Source: Plenodomus lindquistii
Taxonomy: Eukaryota; Ascomycota; Dothideomycetes; Pleosporales; Leptosphaeriaceae
Reading direction: 5' to 3'
Length of the DNA: 64,000 nucleotides
Assembly: GCA_025504975.1 (NCBI GenBank)
Contig: JANUWI010000004.1
Location: 930,001-994,000 of the forward strand
Shown: one piece after another, positions 12,201-21,700 of the stretch
Layout: every line of letters starts with the position of its first letter
Numbering within the stretch: position 1 is the stretch's first letter
Made by a program: the position numbers and the translations under genes
Notes under the pieces: model-generated
The model's database searches: none
Seen by the model: only the letters and a program-made list of their open reading frames with translations
What the model was told of the DNA's origin: nothing

Positions 12201-12731
12201 TTTGCTGACAACACACGAGATAGGAAAAGCTCACAGGGCTACGCAATTAAGCTATACAACGGGCTTATCGCCTGGAAAGCAAACAAGCAGGACACGGTAA
12301 CCACGTCGACCACCGAAGCCGAACTCCTCGCTCTGTCCCAAGTCGCCAAGGAAGCTCTCTTTATCTCGAGGCTCCTTCAGGAGCTCCACGTCAAGATTGA
12401 GCCAGGACCTATTATCATTGAATGCGACAATCAACAGACCATCCGACTACTCACCGCGGAGGTCTCAAAGCTCCAAACCAAGCTCCGACACGTTGATATC
12501 CACAACCACTGGCTACGGCAGGAAGTACAACAACAACGGATAAACGTACAGTACGTACAGTCATCAGAAATGATCGCAGACGGCCTCACAAAGGCCCTGC
12601 CGAAGGGATCCCGGGGAAGGTTCCTCCATCAACTCGGACTTATCAAAGCTGAGACGCTCTCAACGCCAACGAACGAGACTCCGATTGAGGAAATCCAACA
12701 GCAACTAGACCACCTCTCAATAACTCCTTAG
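9207..12731 (+). CDS. pol: Copia Pol polyprotein (protease, integrase, reverse transcriptase, RNase H)
   Basis: The frame is open from the codon after the gag stop to TAG at 12729-12731, about 1174 codons. Order of domains: aspartic protease with ILDSGTTCHI near 9330; the integrase zinc-binding HHCC region (HKRLGHPG..., CNSCGRAK) at 9760-9880; the integrase catalytic core with Asp in AIDFHSYE, Asp in EADNEIT and Glu in NGGAERSGG (9940-10260); a Pro-rich linker at 10760-11150; reverse transcriptase with LYGLRISPLLW and the catalytic FYVDDIIMAY (11690-11715); and RNase H with ASDASFADN, TEAELLAL and CDNQQTIRL. All catalytic residues are present, so the element looks autonomous. There is no upstream ATG, so expression should depend on readthrough of the gag UGA. 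Confidence 0.93.
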   Translation, partial: LYGRQITQVGGSEDRFLATSNTEAGFAATTSDYPLRNSYILDSGTTCHITNDPQRIYDYRAPGPSDYIWAGNTQVWIRGYGSIRLPLRHDQRTTIITLHDVAVCPDFLCNLVSFRLLRQQGIWWDTRTDPTTLRASDSTIIGSLQELYGQWVIEHHTLAPAAYHTHKATSRTPRRAQIAPALVWHKRLGHPGPATVEHLMQQAEGVRVKGITTVECNSCGRAKARRQIRRAPRNTDYEGPGERLAIDFHSYEHQSITKERSQMLITDRYSGMQWDYYFTDNRTAKSIIKAFSNFILFLKNHFNITVKIIEADNEITTVKPEVQRYLSSQGIVIEPSAPDTQAQNGGAERSGGVNKEKARAMRLDANLSWELWPEITRAAVYLYNRSPNDANNWKTPYEIFFTRVAFSNGIVTSIRKPNLAHLRAYGCKAFAMTDDTYRGKGRLQRLDPKAWVGYLVGYRSTNIYRIWIPSLAKVISTRDVTFDEQTTFDGKVEDLMDNLMHSTLREIATLVRTMELPSPAHEPEPESFHEDDALEEASEPHPEADPPGYYNGRKIRDHYPSPPPTPPPAALLAQFMAGTHPEEQSVSSRTIPGAAAFTAGTQAGNIGTTGGEAIDKARLRRMLATGSRPHRSQLPPPPTYKSKLEDHPLGAEFKQAELDHLLSHAQMGSWTEVPIRTAKSTGQQILDCMWVYTYKLDKDHNLLKCKARLVVRGDQQRNITSQDTYAATLASRSFRMLMAIAAQHELELKQFDVTNAFVHAAMDRVVYMRMPKGHQKAGTILQVNKALYGLRISPLLWQKEFTATLQRLGFEAIPHEPCCLIKGSIIIFFYVDDIIMAYPTGQDQQATGVTEQLKKQYTITGGHDLQWFLGMEIIRDRASRRIQLSQASYCDKISRLIDDRGVAHDTPMAAIELLPSDGLASHADVNKYQRKIGSLLFAAVTTRPDISFATSRLARHLTNPSHEHHKAADRVLMYLQDTKSTVLQLGGGSRLQVASDASFADNTRDRKSSQGYAIKLYNGLIAWKANKQDTVTTSTTEAELLALSQVAKEALFISRLLQELHVKIEPGPIIIECDNQQTIRLLTAEVSKLQTKLRHVDIHNHWLRQEVQQQRINVQYVQSSEMIADGLTKALPKGSRGRFLHQLGLIKAETLSTPTNETPIEEIQQQLDHLSITP

Positions 12732-12765
12732 GAGAAAGGTTTCAGCCAGCAATAGCTTCCAGGCT

Positions 12766-12775
12766 GAAGGGGGTG
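12766..12775 (+). other. Polypurine tract of intact Copia
   Basis: GAAGGGGGTG lies directly before the 3' LTR, the expected position of the plus-strand primer. The tract is short and has a terminal TG. Confidence 0.6.
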
Positions 12776-12962
12776 TGTCAGATTGACGGAGTTATTCTAG
12801 AGCCAGTAGATAAGCGGGGCACAGGGTGCGCTAGCGCACCCTGTAGCCGACGCGACAAAACTAGCCTCCTGAGCAACGCTCGGAGAAGACACAATCAATG
12901 ATCTCAACCCTCATCAAATTCATCAATATTCGTGCACTTTCAATAGTACCGTGCATCTGACA
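12776..12962 (+). repeat. 3' LTR of intact Copia element
   Basis: 187 bp, identical to the 5' LTR. Followed by CTATA in AT-rich DNA. Confidence 0.95.
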
Positions 12963-14405
12963 CTATATTAAATAGTACTAGGTTTTCTATATACTTTTTA
13001 TATACTTTTATAAAAATATTTTTTATTAGTTAAATATTTATTCTAGAGATCTAGAAGAACTAGATACCTACTTCTACTATAGAGATTTTTTTACTCTTTT
13101 TAAAAATGCCTAGTTTAAAATAATTAACTAAATTAACTAAATAGAAAGCACTTTTATTATTTAAAATTTTACTTTTAGATAGTAGGTAAATATTAAAATT
13201 TATAGTATTATATACTCTATATATTATTATAAAGCTATTTAGTTATAGATTAATAAAAGCAGCCTAAATTACTCTAAAAAAGCTTCTAGATTCTCTACTT
13301 TTAGCTTTTCTATTCTATTTATTAGTAGAGCTTTTAGCTTTTACTACTTTTTTAAAAAATTTAAATTATAGCTTATTAAAATAGGCTAATAGCTTTTTTT
13401 TTTTTTTCTATTTTATATAGTTTATTAGTAAGCGTAGCTTTTATTTAGTAGTAATTTTTTAAACTCTATTTATAATTTTTATTATAGAGATATATAGCTA
13501 ATTCTAAAACTTCTATTAAACTATTATCTATATTTATAGTAAAAAAAAATTTTTTTTTTTTATTTCTAGTATATAGTATATATTAGTAGAGTAATTTAAA
13601 GTAAATATAGCTAATTTATTTAAATATTAAAGTATTAGTAGTACGCACTAGTACTCTATTTTTAATAATTTTTTAGTATATAAATTTTATCTAGTTAGAT
13701 AAAAGCTTTAGTATAAAAGTGTTTAAATAGTTATAAATAGTAATTTAGCTTTCTATTTTATTAAACTTATATACTCTAGTTTTTTTATAAAAAAGTATTT
13801 ACTTTTACTACTAGTAGTTTATATTATTAGTAGTATAGGCTTTTTATAAATAAACTCTATATTTAGTCTATATTTAGTTTTTTATATTATTTTTATCTAG
13901 AGCTAATTTTTTTTTAAGTACTTTTATAAAAGCCTATAGAGTAATAGTTTTAGTTATAATAATATTAAAAAAAAATAGTTAAAAAAAATTAAATTTAGCT
14001 ATAGTATTAATTTATTTTTATATAGCTTTAAACTTTTTATTTTTAATAAATTACTAGCTTTTATAGATTTTATACTAGAGTATTTTAATTTTAAATAGTT
14101 TAATATTATTTTTAGTTAAAAAATCTAGTTTATTAAATTAGTTATTATAAAAAGTAGTAATAAACTTTTTATTAGAATTATAGTATTATTAAATATTTTA
14201 ATTTATAGTAAATAGCTAGTACTATAAAAACTAGTTAGACTAGTTAGCTAGACTATTAAAAAAATATATAGTAGCTATTATAGTAGTAATTATTAAAATT
14301 AGAGTATTAATAATAATTAGAGTATTTAAATACCTATTTTAAAGCGCCTTTATTAAAAAATAAAAAAATAAATAAAAAATAAAAAAGTATTTCTAGATTT
14401 ATAAC
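12963..14405 (-). other. RIP-degraded interior of outer Copia element (5' half)
   Basis: AT-rich DNA continuing the interior of the outer element beyond the nested Copia. In the outer element's minus orientation this is its 5' side (leader and gag). No recognisable protein remnant was found. Confidence 0.65.
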
Positions 14406-14587
14406 TATTATAGAAATAGATATTTAGAAATAATTAGAAGATAGATTATTATATTACTAGCTAGGAAGAGATTATACTATATATACCCTTAGTACGTAGG
14501 ATCACGTGGGTAGAAGCAGGGGAGCTTCGCGGAAGATTCTGAGATTAGGTGGATACAGCGTTGACTGAGTACCGTGTACGTGCAACA
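14406..14587 (-). repeat. Right LTR of outer Copia relic, half spared from RIP
   Basis: 182 bp matching 868-956 plus 2821-2913 without gaps. The first ~75-80 bp are RIP-converted, while 14495-14587 keeps a normal G/C content and therefore shows the ancestral LTR sequence. It ends in CAACA, followed by the AGTAC target duplication at 14588-14592. Confidence 0.88.
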
Positions 14588-14649
14588 AGTACTACTACGC
14601 ACTGCTAGTAGATAGAAAGTAGTGCGCTAATCTTTATTATTTAGATCGT

Positions 14650-14960
14650 GTGCGTAATAAGGCCAATTCTCCGCCTAGTCCCCTTCTAGCATACTAGGCT
14701 TCGCGCTCGGACAGGCCTTAATCATCGCTAACATGCGTGAGCTAGTCGTCTTTAACATTGGAATAACATAAGTAATAAGACCTGTGTGCACTTCTAGTCC
14801 CCTCTTAAGCATTCTAGACCACGCGCTTGAAAGCGGCGTCGTGGATAGCATGTAAAGCATCATTACTACTTATCCCAAGCATGTGTAAACAGCTACGTCC
14901 GCCCTGCGCACTCTCAGTCCCCCTTAAACATTCCAGACTATGCGCTCGGCCTCGCGGGCG
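14650..14960. repeat. Three diverged ~119-bp tandem repeats
   Basis: A segment beginning AGTCCCC and running into a CATTCTAGACC-like end occurs at 14677, 14796 and 14916, spacing 119 and 120 bp. The first two copies also share an upstream GTAATAAG. Confidence 0.55.
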
Positions 14961-15901
14961 TTGGCACCCGATCATCGCCAATACCAGTGCCAGCATGGTG
15001 ATTGAGAAAGGCCTTGATATGCGTGTGGTGGCTCGAGACGTTCACGTCGTTTGGCAACCCGCCGAGTCCCCCGGCGACACGCCGCGTGTAATAGGCGTGA
15101 TAAGAACCAGCTGTTCGGTATAGGTTAAGATCATTGCAGAGAGCTTGGAGCCAAAGGGCGCCGCATCGGCTGCTCGCTATAGTACTTGCGGAACCGATGA
15201 AGCTTCACCAGATCCCCGCTCAATGCGCCCAGTACGACGCTTGTGTATGCTCCAGGCCACCAACTCATACATTTTAACGAAGACCGAGGCAGCCTGTCGC
15301 AAATAGCAGATGTGTACTTAGATAGACGTGTTAGCATCAGGGTTCGACATTAGTGCCAGTGCCGTTGCATCGTCAGTCGTCGACTTCAACCCCTCGGCGC
15401 ACAGTGTTGAGCGTTTCAGTGTTGGCTTGTGAGCCATATGCCAGGATAGTGTGCCGACCTTGTTCCTGTCTCGAGAAGGTCCAGCCATGGTAGAGGCGGT
15501 GGCTGGGGCGGGTGCTCGTGCAGGACTTGGAGCCGGGACGATTGTGAAGCTTGTAAGAAATGGATCCAATTGCCTTGTAGATACTGGCTCTGTTGCACGG
15601 CACGGCAAGTTCGTAACGGGGGCGTTGGCCTTCCCCATGACGCAAGAAGTCGTTGGTCGTTGTTCGCGATGGCGCTGTGAGGATCGAAACCTGGATGGAG
15701 AGAAGCGGCTTGCGTGCCGAATAGGTTCCTATGGATGTCAGCTATGAGTCTACCCTGCGCAATAATGTGCTCACCTTGCCATTTTGCTTTGTTGTTGGTG
15801 CGCAATAATGGTCGTCCGCCTAATGATGCCATGGGTCGTGAATACGCTGAATGGCGCGAGTTTGGAGGAGCGCATGACTTGTAGAGTTAACTGTGCAAAG
15901 C

Positions 15902-16092
15902 GCTTATGCATTCACGCTTAACTTGCAATATTGTCGTGCTGGGAGCGTCGCGGGTCAGCGTGCTGAGCTTTGAGGCGGTCTTGCGGTGGTCATGGGCGGT
16001 GGTCTTAGGCGGTAAGGCGCTCATGTAGAGAGCGCATGGATGCATTCATGTTGCAGTATTGTGCCGTGCTGGGAGTGTCGCGGCGGGTCAAG
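15902..16092. repeat. Direct duplication, ~59 bp, period ~132
   Basis: 15902-15960 and 16034-16092 share TGCATTCA, then a TTGCA-TATTGT block and GTGCTGGGAG-GTCGCGG. A partial tandem duplication just upstream of the GTCGAC array. Confidence 0.5.
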
Positions 16093-16369
16093 AGCTTTGT
16101 GTGGTGTTGAGTGGCGGGTGGCCCTGGGGCGGCAGGAGACGTTGTACCGCAACACCAACATGGTGGTCCCTGAATGGCGGGGGTGTCGCCGGACAGGCAG
16201 CCGAAAAACGGGCGATCTTGGGGCCGTGGGGCCGCCGGATTTTGGGCGGTTATAGGGGTACCGCCCGCCACAGCCGCCCTACCTGAGCCCCGCCCGCCCT
16301 ATCTTTACAGGCGGCGTCCCCCGCGCATTCGCCGCCCGTGAAGCCTACGACGCCTAGCGATTTAATATC

Positions 16370-19178
16370 GTCGACATTCAACTCCACAACATCAAAATTA
16401 GAGACTTTTTAGTTCATTCGACGCAGAAGAGTCTCTTTTCTCATACTGACAAAAAAGTCGACAAATTCTAGGTGATGCGCGCGAAAGTCGACATTTATAA
16501 GCCCGCGTGCAACGCCCGTGAAGCCTGCGACACTAAGAATTGTCGACATTCAACGCCACAACGTTGAAAATAGCGACTTTTTAGTTCATTCGACGCAGAA
16601 GAGTCTCTTTTCTCATACTGACAAAAAAGTCGACAAATTCTGGGTGGTGGGCGCGAAAGTCGACATTTATAAGCCCGCGCGTGCTGCAGCGTCCGCGCAA
16701 CGCCCGTGAAGCCTGCGACAACCAGAATCGTCGACGTTCAACGCCACAACGTCGAAAATAGCGACTTTTTGGTTCATTCGACGCAGAAAAGCCTCATCTC
16801 TTATTCTCGCCCAAAAGTCGACAAATTCTGGGTGGTGGGCGCGAAAGTCGACATTTATAAACCTAAGGCGTGTGCTAGCCCAGCACGTAGTACATCAAGA
16901 ATATGTCGACTTTCCACGAAAAGTTGATGAATTTGTTGACTTTTCACTGCGTTTAGTAGGTAAAGCTCTAACAATTAATATCCCCTTACATGTCGACGTA
17001 CAGGGCGTGATGTGGTGGAATGTCGACGTTTTACAGGTGTGTAAGCGTGGTCGCCTAGCACTATGTGCCTACTCACGATAATATGTCGACTTTCCACGAA
17101 AAGTTGATGAATTTGTCGACTTTTCACTGCGTTTAGTAGGTAAAGCTCTAACAATCAATATCCCCTTACATGTCGACGTACAGGGCGTGTTGTGGCGGAT
17201 TGTCGACGCCTTGACTATGTATGTACGCGATGCTACGGCGAGGATGGCTATGTAGTTGCTTTTTGTCGACACTCCACCAAATCTTGACGAATTTGTCGAC
17301 TTTTTACTGCGCTCGATAGAGGAGCCCTAGAATGACCATTCCCACCTGAAAGTCGACATACAGGTCGTGTCGTGGCGGATTGTCGACGCCTCTATCACGT
17401 TGGGTGTGCATGCGACGCATGGCCTAGAGCGGTGGCCATCTGCCTTTTGTCGACACTCCACCAAACCTTGATGAATTTGTCGACTTTTCACTGCCCTTAG
17501 TAGATAAACCCTAAGATAACCTTTTCCACTCAAAAGTCGATGCATAGGACGTGTTGTGGTGGATTGTCGACGCCTCGATCGTGTTGGGCGTGCATGCGCC
17601 GCCTGGCCTAGAGCGGCGGCTATTAGGGGGATGCTTTTTGTCGACATTCCACCAAAACTTGAAGCATTCGTCGACTTTGCATGGCATTCGTTGATTCAGC
17701 ATTTATTCGGCCATTTCTGACCCTTTGTCGATGTTTTGCAACGCAGCGTGGTAGCATGCCGAGGGTTGAGAATCTGGACTTTGGGCGGGCCTGGGCGACC
17801 AATCTCGCATGGGCGGCCCTGGGCCTTCTCGCCTACTCGCGGGGATCGAGGGGCCGTGTTCAGGGGGCAGTCCCTCGCGAAGGCGTCCCACGCCAACGCG
17901 CGTTGGTAGCCATCTTCCACGCAGCGACATTGCACCAACCTTGATGCAAACCATCGACAAAGTGATAATAGTGCATTGCATGGCTTATCTGAACCATTTA
18001 CGCAACATTTTCGCTATTTATCTGACGTGGTTGTGGAATGTCGACGGATTGGCATGGCGGTAGACGCACACCATAGAACCCAGGTCATTAGGAAGAAAAA
18101 ACGTCGACATTCCACCAACCTTGATGCAAAACATCGACAAATGAGTCAAATCATAGCACTGGCTCTTTCTCGACGTCCTATTACAAAAAGTCGCTATTTT
18201 TAATTAGCCGTTGATGATTGTCGACGTTTTCCGCGTCGCGGCCTACCCAACCTCGACGCGCTTGCAAATGTCGAGTAGGAGGGTGTACCGTACCCACCGA
18301 TAAACAGCGACATTCCATGCAACCCACTTGGATTTGTCGACAATTAGATGCATTCGCTAGTCCATCTATTTATCTATCATTTGGTATAAAAAGTCGACAT
18401 TTAAGTTGTAATATGGAGGATTGTCGACGTTTCCAAGGTGCCACTGTGCAGACTTGGTCGCTTGACCTCGCGCGAACAGGTACCAGCATGCCTGAGAACC
18501 AGCGACACCCCTCTCACCCCCTTTGTACATGTCGACATTCGCATCGAGCTGCTTCGCACATGGATGCTCGAGACATTTGTCTTCGGGAGTTTCTCACAAA
18601 ATGGTTGATGATTGAAAGTCGACGTTTCGGGGGTGGTGCTCCCAGACTTTGGCGGCTGGGCTAACACGAATAAAAATTGTCGACACTCTACACACGAGCA
18701 GTAAAAACGTCGACTAAAATGTAGGAATGGTAGATAGGTGCCCTCCCCTCCCATTCCACTTAAAAGTCGACATTTTGGTATTGTGGTGACTGAGAGTCGC
18801 TATTTAACATGTGGGTGTGTGCATGTACCACGGCTTCACATAGGCTAGCACGAGCAAGAATCGTCGACATTCTACCCACCAGCAGTAAAAACGTCGACTA
18901 AAATTTGGGAATGATAGATGGGTGCCCTCTCTTCCCATTCCACCAAAAAGTCGACATTTTGGTATTGTGGTGACTGAGAGTCGCTACATCGCAATTGTAG
19001 CAGCCTGTAGTTCTTGCGACGGTCGCACCCACACTGGGCCAGTCGCATGAATATCGTCGACACTCCATAATCAACAATTCAAACCCGCGACTTTTTATAA
19101 AAAAGGATGCAGTATCACTGCGATTGTAGGCCCATGTGAAAAGTCGACAAAAATAAATCCTTGTGAGGAAAAGTCGAC
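16370..19178. repeat. Array of 15 dyad-symmetric units with fixed GTCGAC spacing
   Basis: Units of 123 bp start at 16370, 16542, 16730, 16905, 17085, 17265, 17449, 17640, 17923, 18103, 18306, 18501, 18679, 18863 and 19056. Each has GTCGAC, or a variant such as AGCGAC, GTCGCT, GTCGAT or ATCGAC, at offsets 0, 30, 87 and 117; a few slots are more degraded. The two 36-bp arms are inverted copies: the left arm begins like GTCGACATTCCACCA and the right arm ends like TGGTGGAATGTCGAC. A 51-bp centre separates them, usually beginning TTTT in the first half of the array. Linkers range from 49 to 160 bp. No frame stays open through the units, so this is not a repetitive protein gene. Function unknown. 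Confidence 0.85.
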
Positions 19179-19581
19179 ACAATTTGGTCATGGGCTTGGC
19201 GTCGAGGCATGGTTGGCGATACCCGCCGCACGACCAGACAGCCCGCAGCCCAAGCACCGCAACCACCCTTCCCACCGCCAACCCTACACGCGACGCAAGT
19301 AGCATTGCAATGCCGTCTCAGTATTGGCGCATAGCGCTACTGCTTCTAGAGAACTCGAAAGACGCTGGTTACCGCCGTCGCAAAGGCGCCCGCCCTCCCG
19401 CCTGACAGCGTCGCCTCCACCATCAAGACCACACTGTGCGCAACACTGGCGCCGCGAGAAAACAGCAAACCCCACCTTCGCGGAGGCTACGGCAGCCCTA
19501 CCTACCCCCTACTGGCTCTACCCGGCTTTTAGCAGTACTTACGCAAAGTCGCCTCCCTCTGCCGCTCGCCTGGCCCCACAG

Positions 19582-19751
19582 CATGGCAGAATCCTTGGAC
19601 CTCTACTCGAGCCGACGACGCATGCCATAAAGCTGGCTCAGATCCTTGCCAGTGGCCGACTCCAAAGTATGGCAGAGTCGCAGAATCTTTGAACCTCTCC
19701 CTGAGCGGCCAGGAGGTCAGTATGGCAGAATCCTTGAACATCTACCTCAGA
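19582..19751. repeat. Three copies of a ~30-bp motif
   Basis: ATGGCAGAATCCTTGGACCT and variants occur at about 19582, 19668 (with a short internal duplication) and 19720. Confidence 0.5.
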
Positions 19752-19810
19752 GCTGATCCGTCATCGAAGTTATCCCGCATCCGTGAACGCCATCACCATC
19801 GAACACATTC

Positions 19811-20932
19811 AAGGCAGCGTGCCAACCATGAAGAGAATGCGCATTTCTCAGCCATAGAGCGATCGAGGGTAGCGTGCCAACCACGAGGAGCATAATGCGC
19901 ATTCTCGGTCAGGGCAGGCGATCGCGTCAGGGCGGATGCAGATACACAGACCGGCGCCGTCTCAAGTGGATGCACATGGTCCAGGTACAATACCCTCCGG
20001 CCTCGTCCAACTTGGTTCTCAAGCCATGGCCACGGCTAGACAGAGGTTCCTCGGAGTCACGCTGGCTCCGTACTCCCTGTATCCAGGTTGGAGTTGGATG
20101 CGGTACTGTCGCGTGTGACCCCAAAGTCAAGCGCCATAGTGCGGGAGATACAGGTGAAACAGACAAAAGGATGCATGCGCAACGATTATCACAAGGAGGC
20201 TTGCAATCACATCACGATTCAATTGGCCCAATCGTGGCTCGCGACACTGAAGAGCGACTAGCCCATGCAACAAGAAGGCAGGAGAAGAGACGGTACTCGA
20301 GAAAAGGGAGAACTCAGCACTGGACAAGCTCACCAGCCGGTTCGGTGGAAGCTCACGTCCGTAAGGAGCAGAGCAGGCTGTGACTGGTATGATAGGTAGT
20401 GAGGTGGCGGGAAAGACTCCAGCGGCCCGCGGCGGACAGCCTGCTTCGTTTGTCTCGCGGACCATGGCTCTCCTACGTGGTTCGTGACAGAACTGACCAA
20501 TTAGACCTTTGACAAGACCGGTACGCGGCCAAATGAGAGACGGCTGGCGGCTGCTCTTGATGATCTGCATCATGGCCGTAGTACACCGCGAAGCCCGCGT
20601 CTCGCACTCCTCTTCGACGCCGGTCATGCTGACAACTTTCTCGTTCGCGGTATGCAGATGGGCCACTGCATTTGCTCACCGTCCCATTACGAACGGCGAA
20701 GTGTCCAACCCTGCGCTCAACACGACGCCACATCGGACCTAGGGCAAAGGACCTTACCGGTCTCGCGGCAGCGTGCCAATCACGAGGAGCATAATGCGCA
20801 TTTCTTGGTCGTCGAACCTGGGGCAAAGAAAGGGCTACATCGGTTTGTCAATCGACAGATCCATACCCTGTGGCTTCGAGGCGACATGCAAGGCATCGTG
20901 CCAATCATGAGGAGCCCAGTGCGCATTACTCA
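19811..20932. repeat. Four copies of a ~42-bp motif in two pairs
   Basis: Copies lie at 19811-19852, 19867-19910, 20766-20810 and 20890-20932, with the core GTGCCAAYCAYGAGGAGCAT followed by AATGCGCATT. Read on the minus strand three copies give NAHYAPRDWHA-like peptides; the frame is not maintained between copies. Confidence 0.6.
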
Positions 20933-21700
20933 AGCAATGAGAGGAGATGACGGGGCATGCCGGTCCACGCCCCGCTACTACCGCGTTGTACACTACTATG
21001 GTACCACATATCGCCACCACTATGCTTTGCGTAACTTGGCCAATACAGTCAATATCGAGAGCTCTGCAACGGCGCCCAATACTTCTCGAATCATACGTTT
21101 TGTGATGCGATAGCATACAGTTCTACCTCTTCTGGCTCTCATGAGCACCGACAATCACTCTCGCCTTCACCGATAAGTCTACAAGAACTTTCCTGTTGCA
21201 TGGGGAAGATTTTGCAGACGTCAAAGGTCTTGTGCTGCACGCCATCGTGACCGACAAGTGTCTATGAGCAAGCACATTCACAAAATCTCAGCACTACTGC
21301 CGCATCCACCACGAGGACAACCGACAACGCAGAACGCGACAGCAAGGGCATCTCCAAGAGCGAGCGCACGAATGGTGTCCCAGTGGTTGGTCTCAATCCT
21401 GGTGCGGCCATTTTCATCCCAGTCGCCCCTTGCACGTTGACTCGCACTCTGAAGAATACTGCAACTATTGGCCCAAACGCTCTGAGGGTGAAAGTGGTGT
21501 TGGTGCCACTCGTATGCCCTAATGAGCTTTGATCATCCATCTTGTATCCCTTTCATGGGCTGTGACCCTTGCTTTCGTTGTCATTTTGCTGCTAGGTTTT
21601 TGATAAATCACATCTAAACTTATTATCTTTTACTTATTGCATGCCATGTAATAACCCTTTACTAGACCTCTTGAAGGTCAAAGTATCACAACGATGAGTA

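Larger units (their letters stand above)
7774..12962 (+). mobile_element. Intact Ty1/Copia LTR retrotransposon nested in the AT-rich block
   Basis: A 5189-bp element has identical 187-bp LTRs (7774-7960, 12776-12962) beginning TGTCAG and ending CTGACA. It has a primer-binding site next to the left LTR, a purine tract before the right LTR, and open gag and pol regions. Flanking pentamers are CTATT and CTATA, a 4/5 match to a target duplication. Base composition jumps from about 20% GC outside to about 50% inside, with no RIP signature. Identical LTRs indicate a very recent insertion. The domain order protease-integrase-RT-RNase H is that of Copia. Confidence 0.95.
868..14587 (-). mobile_element. 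RIP-destroyed Ty1/Copia LTR retrotransposon (outer element of a nest)
   Basis: Two 182-bp direct repeats bound this element. The right LTR is 14406-14587. The left LTR is 868-956 plus 2821-2913, split by a DNA transposon. The flanking 5-bp sequence AGTAC at 863-867 and 14588-14592 is an exact target-site duplication. The LTR ends are TATTAT (ancestrally TGTT) and CAACA (RIP-converted to TAATA on the left). After removing the two nested insertions the element is about 6.7 kb. Minus-strand translation near 4.9-5.3 kb still shows Copia reverse-transcriptase order, so the element lies in minus orientation. Every reading frame is destroyed by C-to-T and G-to-A changes. Confidence 0.85.
14593..16369. 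other. Anonymous non-coding DNA with short tandem duplications
   Basis: GC content returns to normal abruptly at 14495-14590. I found no convincing gene; open frames here are short and overlap on both strands. Two small duplications are listed separately. Confidence 0.6.
19179..21699. other. Gene-poor DNA with short dispersed repeats
   Basis: No credible gene. Overlapping open frames on both strands do not resemble proteins I know. Two repeat families are listed separately. Confidence 0.5.

Noticed and set aside
7774..12962. Horizontal gene island, because of the abrupt GC jump
   Set aside because: Identical LTRs and complete Copia gag-pol explain it; the GC jump reflects RIP of the surroundings.
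1..14600. Centromere
   Set aside because: AT-richness alone is explained by RIP of identifiable transposons, and the block is flanked within 10 kb by ordinary genes; the window shows only one side, so this cannot be fully excluded.
15416..15832. Minus-strand ORF of 138 codons
   Set aside because: Several frames are open at once across this GC-rich stretch; no motif and no recognisable neighbours.
16518..17944. Short ORFs within the GTCGAC array (for example 16518-16709 and 16706-16927 with similar peptides)
   Set aside because: Although 30, 57, 30 and 123 are multiples of three, the units tested have stops in the frames examined on each strand, linkers break the frame, and differences do not favour third codon positions. 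The peptide similarity follows from DNA repetition.
16370..19178. CRISPR-like array
   Set aside because: Repeats are diverged and dyad-symmetric units, spacers are not uniform or unique short inserts, and the genome is eukaryotic.
20127..20666. Minus-strand ORF of 179 codons
   Set aside because: Overlaps other open frames and the repeat motif; composition not protein-like and no domain or splice partner.
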